Of a stretch of 64,000 nt of DNA, positions 43,865 to 54,854 are shown one piece after another. Source of the DNA: PALSA-607 sp963825425 (GTDB lineage Bacteria > Actinomycetota > Actinomycetes > Acidothermales > Acidothermaceae); the NCBI GenBank assembly GCA_963825425.1, contig CAWGTF010000015.1, forward strand, positions 379,756-443,755, read 5' to 3'. The notes beneath the pieces were generated by a model. It saw nothing but the letters and a program-made list of their open reading frames with translations, searched no databases and had not been told where the DNA came from. Each line of letters begins with the position of its first letter. Position 1 is the first letter of the stretch. Both the position numbers and the translations under genes were made by a program.

Positions 43865-46525
43865 ATGCGCAAGGGTTTCACGGCTGCCGGCATCGGCTTG
43901 TCAGTGCTCGCGATGCTGGCGACAACAGCGGGTGCCATGTCTGCAGCGTCGGCGAGCACTGGCACATGCACCGCGATCGACGCGCCGAGGGCGATGAACG
44001 ACCTCCCCGCGTCGGCTGACTGTGGCCAGCCAGCGCCAGCGGCTAGCAGTTTGCAGGCTGCCGCGTTGAGCCCGAACTTCACCGGCGTCTCACCTACGAC
44101 GGTGATCAGTTCGACACCGCTGACGTTCTCCCGCACTAACGGCGACATCCTCGCGATCACCAAGGTCAACGGCGCCTCCAACGAGCTTGCTATCGGCGGC
44201 GACTTCACCACCGTCACCCAATCGAACGGTCATGTGGTGCCGGCAAACAATTTCGCGGTCCTCAACGCGACGACGGGCGACGTCATCTTCGCCGGTTCAG
44301 TTCCGGCCAATAGCGTGACGGCCTCTGACACCTATGTGCGTGCGATCACGAGCTTGAACGGCATCATCTATGTCGGTGGCGACTTCGATTCGTGGGATGG
44401 AACGCCCCGTGCGCATGTGGTCGCGCTTGATTCCAGCTTTGCCGTGAACGCCTGGAATCCTGTTGGGAACGGCGTGATCCGTGCTCTTGCCACCGATGGG
44501 AGTTCCATCTACCTCGGCGGCGAGACCTCTGATGTAAGCGCGGTCGATCCTTCCGCTGGGAGCGTCCGGTGGGCGAAAGGCGTCACGGGTGGCAGCGTGC
44601 ATGCGCTGTTAGCGACCAACGGCGTGTTGTATGTGGGCGGCCTATTCGAGACGTATGACGGAACCACGCAGCACGGGCTTGTGGAGGTCAACACGAGCGA
44701 CGGATCGATGATCACTGCGTTCAACGCCCACCTGCGCGCCGACTCGGACTCCACTGCCACGACCGGCGTGGCCGCCTACGACGGGGAAGATCCGATCTCG
44801 TTGTCGGTCGGGCCGAACGCGAGTGAGATCCTCGTCGGCTGCGGGGGACACGCGCCGCCCGGTCTGTCGTCGAACGAGGCGAACCTGATGAACGCCACGA
44901 CGGGTGCGAGGACGGGCGCGGGGCTTTGGAAGTTCCCGACCATCGGCGACGGTCAGGCGATCGGCTCGGTTGGTGACACGGCGGTTGTCGGCTACCACAA
45001 CAGCGTCAACAACACGACGTCCGCGCCGTTCTACGCCGCGCAGCTGGAGGACTCGAGCGGCAAGTTGACCACGTGGGATCCGCTGATCACCGGACAGTCG
45101 CCGAACAAGAACGCGGACGGCGGCAACGGCGGCGTGCAGGCGATGTACGTCGACCAGACCACCGGCACCCTCTACCTCGGTGGCGATTTCATCCAGTGGA
45201 ACGGCACGAACCCGCTCACCCATGCCTCGCTGATCGCGTTCAGCTTCACCCCGCCGCCGCCGTCCGTGCCGGACGCCCCGACGATCGGCACCGCGACGGC
45301 TGGCGACACCACTGCGAACCTGACCTGGACCGCGCCGCTATCCGATGGCGGCTCGCCCATCACGGACTACAAGGTGACGACAAGTCCGTCGATCGCCGGT
45401 AGCCCGATCGATGTCGGCAGCGCCGCGACGTCGACGACGATCCCCGGGCTCACCAACGGCACCAGCTACACGTTCAAGGTCGCCGCGGTGAACAGCGTCG
45501 GCACCGGCGCTAAGTCAGCCGCTTCGAACGCCGTCACACCGGTAGCTGCTGGCGGCGGCGGCGGCGGCGGCGGTGGCGGTGGCGGCGGTGGCGGCGGTGG
45601 CGGCGGTGGCGGCGGTGGCGGTGCTCCGGCGGTGGTCTCGAGCGCACCGGTGCGGATCGCTGGTGCGGATCGGTTTGGTACGGCTGACGCGGCGTTGGCT
45701 GCGGAGTTCCCGACTGCGGGTAGTGCTGGTGCGGTGGTGTTGGCGACCGCGGGTAACTATCCGGATGCGCTGATCGGTACGGCGTTGGCTGCGGCGAAGA
45801 ACGCGCCGTTGTTGTTCGTCAGCGGGTCGCTGAGCGCGAACACGAAGGCCGACATTGTGCGGGTGTTGCCACCGGGTGGCATGGTCTACCTGCTGGGCGG
45901 GACGGCCGCGATCCCGGACAGCGTGAAGACTGCGCTGACGGCACTGGGTTTTGCGGTGACGCGCTACGCGGGCAGCGACCGGTATGGCACTGCGCTGGCG
46001 GTTGCGGCGGGGTTGGGTAACCCGGGCACGGTGTTCTTGGCGACCGGGTTGAACTTCCCCGACGCGTTGACGGCCGGCCCTGCTGCCGCGCACCTGCACG
46101 GGGTGGTGCTGCTGACCGACGGATCGGCCATGCCAGCCACGGTGAAGGCCTACCTGACCGCGCACCCGGGCACCGTCTATGCCGTCGGCGCCCCCGCCGC
46201 GGCGGCGGACCCGGCGGCGACTCCGTTGACCGGGGCTGACCGTTACGCGACTGCGGTCGCGGTGGACACCTCGGTGTTCGCCGGCGGACCGACCACCATG
46301 GGCGTGGCCAGTGGCCTGCAGTTCCCGGACGCGCTGAGCGGCGGGGTCTACCAGGCGCACTTCGGTGGCGCGATGGTGCTGTCTGACCCCGCTGCGCTCC
46401 CGACGTCGACCAGCACGTATCTGACCAGCGTGAAGACCACCGTGGCCAGCACGGCAATCTTCGGCGGCACCGCCGCGCTGTCAGCAAGCGTGCAGACCGC
46501 CATCGGAGTAGCACTCGGCCTCTAG
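43865..46525 (+). CDS. secreted surface protein: beta-propeller-like + Fn3 + polyglycine + CWB2 repeats
   Basis: This 886-residue exported protein has a signal peptide (residues ~1-31, TTAGAMSAASA). Residues ~75-460 are a repetitive beta domain with recurrent GDFTT, VGGDFDSWDGTPR and VGGLFETYDGTTQHGLV motifs, propeller-like. A fibronectin type III domain (PDAPTIGTATAGDTTANLTW) follows, then a ~24-glycine linker (about 563-586). The last ~290 residues are three CWB2 repeats (ADRFGTAD, SDRYGTAL, ADRYATAV) that hold proteins on the wall non-covalently. GGGGGAAAC precedes the ATG. A diverged paralogue is at 51799. Adhesion or substrate binding is inferred. Confidence 0.92.
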   Translation: MRKGFTAAGIGLSVLAMLATTAGAMSAASASTGTCTAIDAPRAMNDLPASADCGQPAPAASSLQAAALSPNFTGVSPTTVISSTPLTFSRTNGDILAITKVNGASNELAIGGDFTTVTQSNGHVVPANNFAVLNATTGDVIFAGSVPANSVTASDTYVRAITSLNGIIYVGGDFDSWDGTPRAHVVALDSSFAVNAWNPVGNGVIRALATDGSSIYLGGETSDVSAVDPSAGSVRWAKGVTGGSVHALLATNGVLYVGGLFETYDGTTQHGLVEVNTSDGSMITAFNAHLRADSDSTATTGVAAYDGEDPISLSVGPNASEILVGCGGHAPPGLSSNEANLMNATTGARTGAGLWKFPTIGDGQAIGSVGDTAVVGYHNSVNNTTSAPFYAAQLEDSSGKLTTWDPLITGQSPNKNADGGNGGVQAMYVDQTTGTLYLGGDFIQWNGTNPLTHASLIAFSFTPPPPSVPDAPTIGTATAGDTTANLTWTAPLSDGGSPITDYKVTTSPSIAGSPIDVGSAATSTTIPGLTNGTSYTFKVAAVNSVGTGAKSAASNAVTPVAAGGGGGGGGGGGGGGGGGGGGGGGGAPAVVSSAPVRIAGADRFGTADAALAAEFPTAGSAGAVVLATAGNYPDALIGTALAAAKNAPLLFVSGSLSANTKADIVRVLPPGGMVYLLGGTAAIPDSVKTALTALGFAVTRYAGSDRYGTALAVAAGLGNPGTVFLATGLNFPDALTAGPAAAHLHGVVLLTDGSAMPATVKAYLTAHPGTVYAVGAPAAAADPAATPLTGADRYATAVAVDTSVFAGGPTTMGVASGLQFPDALSGGVYQAHFGGAMVLSDPAALPTSTSTYLTSVKTTVASTAIFGGTAALSASVQTAIGVALGL

Positions 46526-46537
46526 CGCGGCGACGCC

Positions 46538-47845
46538 GTGACCATGCCATCGCCGTCGGGTGCACTGGAACGGCGTCTCGGTCTGGGCGACGCGGTCGTG
46601 ATCGGCCTCGGCTCGATGGTCGGTGCAGGGGTGTTCGCGGCTTTCGCGCCGGCGGCGAAGGCTGCGGGGTCGGGTCTGCTGATCGGCCTCGCGGTCGCCG
46701 CGATCGTCGCGTACTGCAATGCGACGTCCTCGGCCCGGCTGGCGGCGCTGTACCCAGAGTCCGGCGGCACGTATGTCTACGGGCGTCGCCGGCTCGGTGA
46801 CTTCTGGGGCTATCAGGCCGGCTGGTCGTTCGTCGTTGGCAAGACCGCGAGCTGCGCCGCGATGGCACTGACGTTTGCGTCGTACGCCGCTCCTGCTCAC
46901 GTGCGGTTAGTCGGTGTGTTGGCTGTCGTCGCGCTGACCGCCGTGAACTACTTCGGTGTGCGGAGGTCGGCGTGGCTGACCCGGCTCATCGTCACGTTGA
47001 CGCTGCTCACGTTGGCGGTTGTCGTCATCGCCTGCCTCGCCGGCGGGCGAGCAAGCGGCCACCACCTCACGCCGTTTCCGGGCACCGGTGTGCGCGGTGT
47101 GTTGCAGTCCGGTGGCTTGTTGTTCTTCGCGTTCGCCGGCTACGCCCGCATCGCGACCCTCGGTGAGGAGGTTCGCGATCCGGCGCGCATCATTCCGCGC
47201 GCGATCACGATCGCACTGCTCATCACGTTGGTGATCTATGCGGTCGTCGGGGTTTCCGCGCTGATGGCCGCCGGACCCAGCGGGCTCGCCGCCACCACGG
47301 CACCGCTTCGCGCCGCGGTCGATACCGGCCGACTCCACGCGCTCGCTCCGATCGTGCAGGTCGGCGGCGCGATCGCCGCGCTCGGGTCGCTGCTCGCCCT
47401 CATCCTCGGCGTCTCTCGCACTACCTTGGCGATGTCTCGCGACAGTTATCTACCGACGGCACTGGCCGCCGTCCACCCGCGTTTTGGCGTGCCGCATCGC
47501 GCGGAGCTTGCCGTCGGTGCCGTCGTCGCGGTGCTGGTCGCGACCATCGATGTGCGGGGCGCGATCGGCTTCTCGTCATTCGGCGTGCTCGCGTACTACG
47601 CGATCGCCAACGCGAGCGCAATGACTTTGACCCGCGATGAGCACCGGCCGCCTCGGTGGTTACCCGTGCTCGGCCTGGTCGGTTGCGTGGTGCTGGCGGT
47701 CAGCCTGCCGGCGCGCTCAACTGTTGTCGGCGCCGGCGTCTTGCTGCTCGGAGCGCTCGTGTTCGCTACTCGCCGCAGATGGTCAGCAACCGACGGCCGA
47801 AACGGCACGGTGAGCCAGGACCACGGGCGTACAGTCCGGACTTAG
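46538..47845 (+). CDS. APC-superfamily amino-acid permease
   Basis: This 435-residue membrane protein has about 12 spans. The first transmembrane helix carries DAVVIGLGSMVGAGVFAAF, the glycine-rich substrate site of the LeuT-like fold. Other family parts are ALYPESGGTYVYGRRRLGDF and LFFAFAGYARIATLGEEVRD. The substrate is not evident. The gene's end overlaps the LAL regulator's stop by a few bases on the other strand. Confidence 0.93.
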   Translation: MTMPSPSGALERRLGLGDAVVIGLGSMVGAGVFAAFAPAAKAAGSGLLIGLAVAAIVAYCNATSSARLAALYPESGGTYVYGRRRLGDFWGYQAGWSFVVGKTASCAAMALTFASYAAPAHVRLVGVLAVVALTAVNYFGVRRSAWLTRLIVTLTLLTLAVVVIACLAGGRASGHHLTPFPGTGVRGVLQSGGLLFFAFAGYARIATLGEEVRDPARIIPRAITIALLITLVIYAVVGVSALMAAGPSGLAATTAPLRAAVDTGRLHALAPIVQVGGAIAALGSLLALILGVSRTTLAMSRDSYLPTALAAVHPRFGVPHRAELAVGAVVAVLVATIDVRGAIGFSSFGVLAYYAIANASAMTLTRDEHRPPRWLPVLGLVGCVVLAVSLPARSTVVGAGVLLLGALVFATRRRWSATDGRNGTVSQDHGRTVRT

Positions 47846-50800
47846 CGGACGGCGGACGGCGGGGGGCTGCCCTCGGCGGGGACGGCGGTGGGTGCGGGTA
47901 CAGCGCGGCCGCTGCCGAGCCCGTGGGCTTGGCCGACTCGGCCAGCTTCGACGCGGTTGCTGACCTCGAGTTTGTGCAGCACGTTCGACACGTGAACGCT
48001 CGCGGTCTTCTTGCTGATGAAGAGTGCCTCAGCGATTTCGCCGTCGGTAAGTCCGTCGGCGAGTAGGCCGAGGATCTCCAGCTCGCGCGGCGTCAGACCA
48101 AGAGAGTCCGTCGAAGAAGCAGCCGGAGCGAGGGAGACAGAAAGCGTGATGCGCGCACGCTGGGCGAGCTGCTCGATGTGCGTGCGTAACGGGATTGCGC
48201 CGATCCGCGAAGCCGTAGCAAATGCAGCTGAGAGGCAAGACGCCGCTTCTCGACGTCCGACGCGATTTTCTAGCAGCGCCTCGGCCTGCCGCCACTGGCA
48301 ATAGGCGGCGCGGTAAGGCTCGTGGGCGGCGTCCCACAGCGACACCGCCTCCGCCCACAGCACCGGATCGGACCGTGAGAGACGAGACTGCTCCGCAGTG
48401 GCCGTCGCTATGCATGCCGCCGCCTGCGGTGGGTGCAAACCTGCGCCACCGTCAACCGGTCGGTTGGCCTCTTTGACTAAGTCGGCTGCTTGAGCCCGCG
48501 CAATCGAAGCGTCGACACGTTGGCCGCGAGCTTGCGCCAAAGCTTGCCCGTCCGCGAGAGCCCGCACGCCGATCGCACACATGTGTGCACGACGTGATGC
48601 GTCGTCAGTCATCGTGACGAGCGCGAGCGCACGTTCTATTTCGGTGTAAGCCTCGTCAGGGAGGCCTCGCTCGATCGCCAACTCGGCAGCTTCGATGTAG
48701 AGCTGGCCTCGGGTCTGAATGTCGTTGAGGTTGATGGTTGACCGCTCCGCGTCGGCCAGCAACCGAGCAGCGTCGTCGAGTCGACCGCGCCGGATCGCGA
48801 TCATCGCGGGCATGAGCTGCGGGGCGAGGTTAGAGGTGCCGACTCCTTGGCGCCCAGTGCTCGCGATCATTGCTTCGGCTTCCTCGTAGCGGCTCAGGCG
48901 AATGAGCCCCCACACCCCGTTGATGACGGCGCCGTTCAGCCAGGGGAATCCGCGTTGCTCGCCGGCCGCACGACTCTCCTGCACCAGGTTGACGGCGCCC
49001 TCGAGGTCGCCCCAATCGGTGAGCACGTGGCCGAGATTGACATAGGCCCGATCCATGTCCTCGGCTGATCCGACTTCGAGCGCGATGGTAAGGGCGTCAC
49101 GCAGCAACGCGATGCCCTCGTCGGGATGACCGAGATCGGCACGGCAGACTCCCAATGTATTGATGGCGTGACCCTCAACCGTCCGCGCGCCGATCACTCT
49201 CGCAACTGCGATTGCCTCACGGGAACGAACTTCGGCGTCGCTGTTGCGCGCGGTGAGCATGAGCCAGCGGCCTTCTTCGGCGAAGATGCGAGCCAGCTCG
49301 ACGGACGGCGGGTCCGTGGGCAACAGCGAAGCGGCTTCCCGATATGTGTCGAAAGCTGCTTGCGATTCGCCGAGTGCCCAAAGGTGTCGGCCGAGCAACG
49401 TGTAGTACCGGGCCGCACCGAACGGATCCTCGACCGGGTCCGCGCTATCGACGGCAGCCTTCGCCAACTCGAGGGCGCGCTGACCAGCGTCTGCCAGATA
49501 CGCGACCTCCGACACCTTGGCGTACAACTGCACGCGGTTGGTTCGGGCTTCACCGGGAATTCGGTCGAGCGCTGACAATGCGTGCTCGAGATGCGCAAGC
49601 GCCTCGGGAAACGCCCACATCGCCTCGGCCGCTTCGGCGGCCGCGAGTGACGCGTCGAGCGCCTGCGGCCACTCACCGGCCGCCCACCAATGACCGGCAA
49701 GTTCGGCAACCCGATGTCCCGGCCCGGACGCACCGAGCGTTGGATCTGCGGTGAGCGTTGTCGCCAACACGCGATGCAACCTGCGCGCCTCGCCAGGCAG
49801 CATCGCCGTGTAGACAGCCTCGCGCAGCAACGCATGCCGGAAGCGGTAACCGGCGACGCTGACGTCGACGACGAGGATCTGCTTGTCGACCGCTTCGGCT
49901 AGGGCAAGGTCAAGAGCCTCAGAATCGAGGACGCCCAGCGCTGCCACGAGACGGTCAGTTACCGTCGTCCCCGCTGTTGCAATGACCCGCAGCACTTGCT
50001 GCGTTGGCTTCGCGAGCGCTTCGACGCGACTGAGGATCACACCTTGCAACTCCGGCGACAGCGACGGATCGTCGCGCGCCGCGATGAGCTCTTCGGCGAA
50101 GAACGGATTGCCTTGTGAACGGGCCCAGACTCCGTCGGCGAGTGCCCAGTTCGGCTGCTGGCCAAGGATCGCGCCGATCAGGGTCGCGGTCTCGGCACGG
50201 TCGAGTCCGGCGAGCTTCAGTTGAGTCGTGCGCGGGTGCCTCGTCAGTTCGGTCAGCCAGCCGTGCAGCGGGTGGTCGCGCAGGACTTCTTCGGCTCGGT
50301 AGGTGACGATGATGAATGCCTTGGCATCGGTGAGGTTACGCACGAGATAGCCGAGCAGTTCGGCACTAGCAGAGTCGGCCCAGTGCAGGTCTTCGAAGAC
50401 GAAAACGACGGGCGACTCGTGCGCCACCTTGGTGACGAAGGTGAGGATCGATTCGAACAGGCGGGTCTTGGCGAACTCGTCCACCGGCAGCAATCTCACC
50501 GGAGGTGTCGATGCCGAGGCCGCGGGCGACCGGGCCAACGATGTCGGCAGCTTTCCGTTCGTCGAGCTGGCTGAGCACGTCGCGCACGATGCCGACGATC
50601 GGTGCGTAGGGGAGTCCGCCGCTGTCGGTCGGGACGCAGACGCCCGTTGCGACCAGCGCATGTTCCGCGCGGGCGATAGCGCTGAACTCCTCGACGAGCC
50701 GCGTCTTGCCGACCCCAGCGTCACCGCCGATGAGCACTGTCGTCGTCCGGCCGTTTCTTACTTGATCGAACGCTGCGCCTAGAACCTCGAGCTGCTCGGT

Positions 50801-50911
50801 GCGTCCGACGAACTGCGGGGATGAGACCCGACCCCCCACAGCTTCACCTGTCCTCATGCGCCGGCGCGACGTGATCGAGGTTACCGCCGGCGCGACATCA
50901 CTGGCACTCAC
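47842..50911 (-). CDS. LAL-type LuxR transcriptional regulator with ATPase domain (one frameshift)
   Basis: Joining two frames at ~50500 gives a ~1020-residue regulator. The N-terminal AAA/STAND ATPase has Walker A GGDAGVGKTRLVEEF and Walker B-like VFVFEDLHWAD, then LFESILTFVTKVAHE. The long middle is TPR-like helical repeats. The C-terminus is a LuxR helix-turn-helix (LTPRELEILGLLADGLTDGE and FISKKTASVHVSNVLHKL). This is the MalT/LAL class, often controlling metabolic or secondary-metabolite genes. Its ATG follows the stop of the repeat protein gene, and the two form an operon. A TAGGTACTACCTA palindrome upstream of the pair may be its site. Confidence 0.88.
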
Positions 50912-51400
50912 CTAGCACGGCCGACCGGCGACGCACGACGCGGTGTTGGCCTGGCTGAGCTGCTGCGTGACCGGGGCGACGTCGTTCGCGATGAGGGCGC
51001 GGTTCGCGGGGCTGAGCTGCTCGGTGGTGGTGCCGCTGACCGGGGCGACGTCGTTCGCGATGAGGGCGCGGTTCGCGGGGCTGAGCTGCTCGGTGGTGGT
51101 GCCGCTGACCGGGGCGACGTCGTTCGCGATGAGGGCGCGGTTCGCGGGGCTGAGCTGCTCGGTGGTGGCGCCGCTGACCGGGGCGACGTCGTTCGCGATG
51201 AGGGCGCGGTTCGCGGGGCTGAGCTGCGGGTGGGTCGCGACTTGAGCCGAAGAGCCGACGTGGCTGGTGGCCGTCGCGCGGCCGACGAAGAACGACAGCG
51301 CGAAGAGGGCGATGATGATCATCGCGATGACGGCGTTGCGCAACGAGCGAGTCGAAGTTTCGCCAGTGCGGACCTGACCGAAGACTGTGGTGGCGCTCAT
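50912..51400 (-). CDS. membrane protein with four 23-residue tandem repeats
   Basis: This 162-residue protein has a short cytoplasmic N-terminus, one membrane segment (LRNAVIAMIIIALFALSFFV) and an exported tail of four near-identical 23-residue repeats starting QLSPANRALIANDVAPVSG. A final partial unit ends with a cysteine-containing tail (SCVAGRPC). The repeats are almost identical at the DNA level, indicating recent duplication or homogenisation. No known family. It is the first gene of an operon with the LAL regulator. The ATG is at 51400, with an AAGGGAAC upstream. Confidence 0.85.
   Translation of the reverse strand: MSATTVFGQVRTGETSTRSLRNAVIAMIIIALFALSFFVGRATATSHVGSSAQVATHPQLSPANRALIANDVAPVSGATTEQLSPANRALIANDVAPVSGTTTEQLSPANRALIANDVAPVSGTTTEQLSPANRALIANDVAPVTQQLSQANTASCVAGRPC
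50973..51227. repeat. four tandem 69-bp coding repeats
   Basis: Units start at 50973, 51042, 51111 and 51180, each 69 bp, differing at only a few bases; the fourth is truncated. They encode the 23-residue repeats of the membrane protein and keep the frame. Confidence 0.95.
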
Positions 51401-51798
51401 GATGTTCCCTTTCGGCTCGACCGGCTCGGTCACCCGATCCGGCTGGTCGATCTCCCCAGTGGCGATCGCCTCGAGTCCAAGGTGTCTCTAAGGAGCGGAG
51501 CGCAGGCATCGGGAGCCCTCCTCAGATCAGCCGTAGGTACTACCTAGATTCCGGCGCGGGGATGGCGGGACGGCGGGGACGCGGGCGCGATGAGTCGCCG
51601 TGACTAGACCCACACGGGACTAATGCCGATCAGATGCCGCCCGGAATTGGTCGAACGGTCCGTGTCCTGGTCCAGTCAGGCTAAATCCGCCCGTTTGCGT
51701 TTGCAGGTGGGCACTGCGTCACAGAGGATCGACAAGACGCGGATATGCCGCTCAGTGGGCATCGCGCCCGTTCAGCTCCGTCCAGGGGGACGTTTTCC
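51401..51798. other. divergent intergenic region
   Basis: About 400 bp separate the repeat-protein operon (minus) from the second CWB2 gene (plus). Apart from the TAGGTACTACCTA palindrome at 51534-51546 and an AGGGGGACG just upstream of the ATG at 51799, no gene or RNA is evident. Confidence 0.6.
51534..51546. promoter_or_regulatory. palindrome TAGGTACTACCTA, possible LuxR-type site
   Basis: A perfect 13-bp inverted repeat (TAGGTA-C-TACCTA) lies 134 bp upstream of the repeat-protein start and 253 bp upstream of the CWB2 paralogue. Its TACCTA heptamer resembles NarL/LuxR half-sites, so autoregulation by the LAL protein is possible; this is inference. Confidence 0.4.
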
Positions 51799-54741
51799 AT
51801 GCGCAAGGCAAGTTCTTCGGTGTCCATCGGCCTGGCAGTCACAGCAGTAGCAGCCTTCGGGCTGTTCGACGAGCGTGGTGGTCGCCGTTTCGGCGTCGGC
51901 CGCAACCTCGACATCCTGCAACGCGATCGACGCGCCCAAGGCCATGAACGAACTGCCTGCGTCAGCCGACTGCCCGACCCCCGGCTCGACCAGCTCGCTC
52001 AAGGCCAACGCCCTCGCCCCCGCCGTCACGCCCATCGCGACGACGCAGATCAGCTCGACCCCGCTGACCTTCGCCCGCACCAATGGCGACATTCTCGCGA
52101 TCACCGAGATTGCGCCCGGACGAGTTGGCGATCGGTGGCGACTTCACCAAGGTGATCCAGCCTGCAGCCGGCGGGGGCACCACGACGGTGCTCGCGACCG
52201 ACTTCGCCGTCATCTCCGAGACCAACGGGCAGGTCCTCTTCGCCGGTCAGACCGTCGGCACCGGGACGGATTCGGCCACCAACGGTTACGTGCGAGCGAT
52301 CACCAGCTTCGGCGGCGTCACTTACATCGGCGGCGACTTCACGTCGGTCGGCGCTCCAGGGCGGCACCCAAACCGCGCGCAGCTATGCAGCGGCGCTCGA
52401 CTCGTCGTTCAACGTGACTGCGTGGGCCCCAACTCTGACCGGCACCGTGCGTGGCCGTCGCCGCTGACGCCAACAACGTCTACGTAGGCGGCGACTTCGG
52501 CAACGTGCAGGCGCTGCAACGCCGCGACCGGAGCCCGACGTCTGGGCGCGCGCTGTTACGGATGGCGGCGTTCACGCATTGCTCGAGACCGGCGGTTTCC
52601 TTTACGTCGGCGGCCTTTTCGAGACGTACGACGGTGTGACGCAGCACGGCTTGGTGAAGGTCAACCCCAGCGACGGTTCACGTCGTGACCGCGCTTCAAT
52701 GCCAACTTGCGACCCGATGACGGAGCTCGGCACCTACGGCGCCTACGACGGCGAGGACGTCATCGCCTTGTCGGTCGGACCAGACGCGAACCAGATCGTG
52801 CTCGGCATCGGCGGCCACGCCCCCGCTGGCCTGTCGTCGAACGAAACGATCCTGACCGACGCTGCGACGGGTGCGCGTCTTTGGCGTTACGGCACGCGTG
52901 GCGACTCCCAGGCGGTCGGCACTGTGGGAGACACCGCCGTGGCGGGCTACCACAACAGCACCTCCGATGACCCGGCGACCTCGCCGAACTATTTCGGCAT
53001 TCAGCTGGACGACACCAACTCGGCCGCTACATCGTGGGATCCCGCGGTGACAGGCACCGTTGGCGGCAATGCGGACGGCGGGAATGGCGGCGTGCAGGCG
53101 ATCTACGTGAACCAGACCACCGACACGCTCTACCTGGCGCGGCGCCTTCACGATCGTGGAACAGAACCAGAATCTCGTCGACAAGTCCCTCATCGCGTTC
53201 TCGTTCACGCCCGGTGCCGCGACGTCGCCGGGCACTCCTGCCATCGGCACTGCGACCGCGGGAGACACGACCGCTGACGTTCAACTGGACGGCGCCTTAT
53301 GACGGCGGCTCCGCCGATCACCGGCTACACCGTCACGTCGACCCCTGGTGGCATCATCGCGACCACCACGGGCGCGACCGACGTGACCGTCACCGGACTC
53401 ACCGACGGCACGAGCTACAAGTTCAAGGTCACCGCGACAAACGCTCTCGGCACCTCGGGGTCGTCGTTGTCCTCGAACTCCGTCATACCGACCGCGCCGG
53501 CGTGACAACCACAACGACGTCAGTAGGTGCGACACCAGCCAGCCCGGTGACCGTCGGCACATCCGTCACGTTCACCGCGACCGTCAGTCCCAGTGCTGAC
53601 GGGTCGGTGCAGTTCATGGACGGTTCTACAGCGCTCGGCTCGCCCGTCACGGTTTCGGGCGGGACGGCGTCGCTGACGACGACAGCGTTGAGCCAAACCA
53701 CGCACTCGATCACTGCTGTCTTCACCTCCACAGATCCCGCGTTCTCGTCGTCAACCAGCAGCGCCGTCAGCTACGAAGTCGACGCGGTCAGCGGCGGCGG
53801 TGGCGGTGGCGGTGGCGGCGGTGGCGGTGGCTGGCGTAGCGCCCGCGACGACGCCAGGCACCGTCGTCCGCATTGCTGGTACTGATCGCTTTTTGACTGC
53901 GGTTGCCACGATGAACGCCGAGTACCCGACCGATGGCAGTGCGGGTGCAGTGGTGTTGGCGCGAGCGGACAACTACCCCGACGCGTTGGTCGGCACTGCA
54001 CTTGCGGCTGCGAAGAATGCGCCGCTGCTGTTCGTGCAGGGCGGCTCTTTGACGCCGGAAACCCAAGCGGGCATTGTGCGCGTGCTGCCGGCTCACGGCA
54101 CCGTCTATCTTCTCGGCGGTACGACTGCGATTCCGGACAGCGTCGCGACAAGCCTGACGAGTCTCGGATTCACCGTCATGCGCTACGCGGGCACCGACCG
54201 CTACGACACCGCGCTGAAGGTGGCTGCCGCGCTCGGTAGCCCGAGCACGGTGTTTCTTGCGACCGGCATCAACTTCCCCGACGCGCTCAGCGCCGGGCCG
54301 GCCGCGGCGAACGCGCACGGCGTGGTGTTGTTGACCGACGGTTCGACTCTTCCCGCGGCCGTGAAGGCGTACCTGACTGCACACCCGGGCACGGTTTACG
54401 CCGTCGGTGGTCCGGCCGTTGCAGCCGATCCCGCAGCGACTCCGTTGCAGGGCGCGGACCGCTACGCCACCGCAGCTGCAGTGGCCGCCGCGATCTTCTC
54501 CGCACCGACCAGCGTCGGCCTCGCGAGTGGCGAGACGTTCCCGGACGCACTCAGCGGCGGTGCCTACCAGGCGCATGCCGGCGGTCCGATCCTGCTCACG
54601 GCCGCAGCCTCGTTGCCAGGTGCGACGAGCAGCTACCTGACCGGTGCGAAGTCGACGATCACCAGTGCCGACATCTTCGGTGGCACCACCGCGCTGTCCG
54701 CATCGGTGCAGAGCGCGATCGCGGCCGCGCTCGGCAGCTAG
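51799..54741 (+). pseudogene. second secreted CWB2 surface protein, many frameshifts
   Basis: A paralogue of the protein at 43865, broken by about nine frame changes (roughly 51890, 52113, 52360, 52455, 52540, 52685, 53140, 53280, 53510 and 53830). Readable parts in order are a signal peptide (SSVSIGLAVTAVAAFG), a conserved N-terminal NAIDAPKAMNELPASADCP, propeller-like repeats (LAIGGDFTKV, TYIGGDFTSVG, YVGGLFETYDGVTQHG), a fibronectin domain, an extra Ig-like Big_3-type domain (PVTVGTSVTFTATVSPSADG) absent from the first copy, a polyglycine linker and three CWB2 repeats. The C-terminal CWB2 part (from ~53840) is one long clean frame. Errors or true decay cannot be told apart here. Confidence 0.8.
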
Positions 54742-54854
54742 CCCAGTTCTCTGCGCGGCCGAGCGGGCGGCGGTGTGGAACGGCCGGGCGTTGGCGGCGT
54801 TGCGCACCGGTGGCGGTGCGGCGATAGGGCGGGTTCGAGCGAACTCGGACCGCG

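Noticed and set aside
45552..45622. Low-complexity assembly artefact in the first CWB2 gene
   Set aside because: The GGC/GGT run encodes a polyglycine linker in frame, and the paralogue has a similar linker.
50973..51227. CRISPR-like regular repeats
   Set aside because: The 69-bp units are contiguous without spacers and code for protein repeats in frame.
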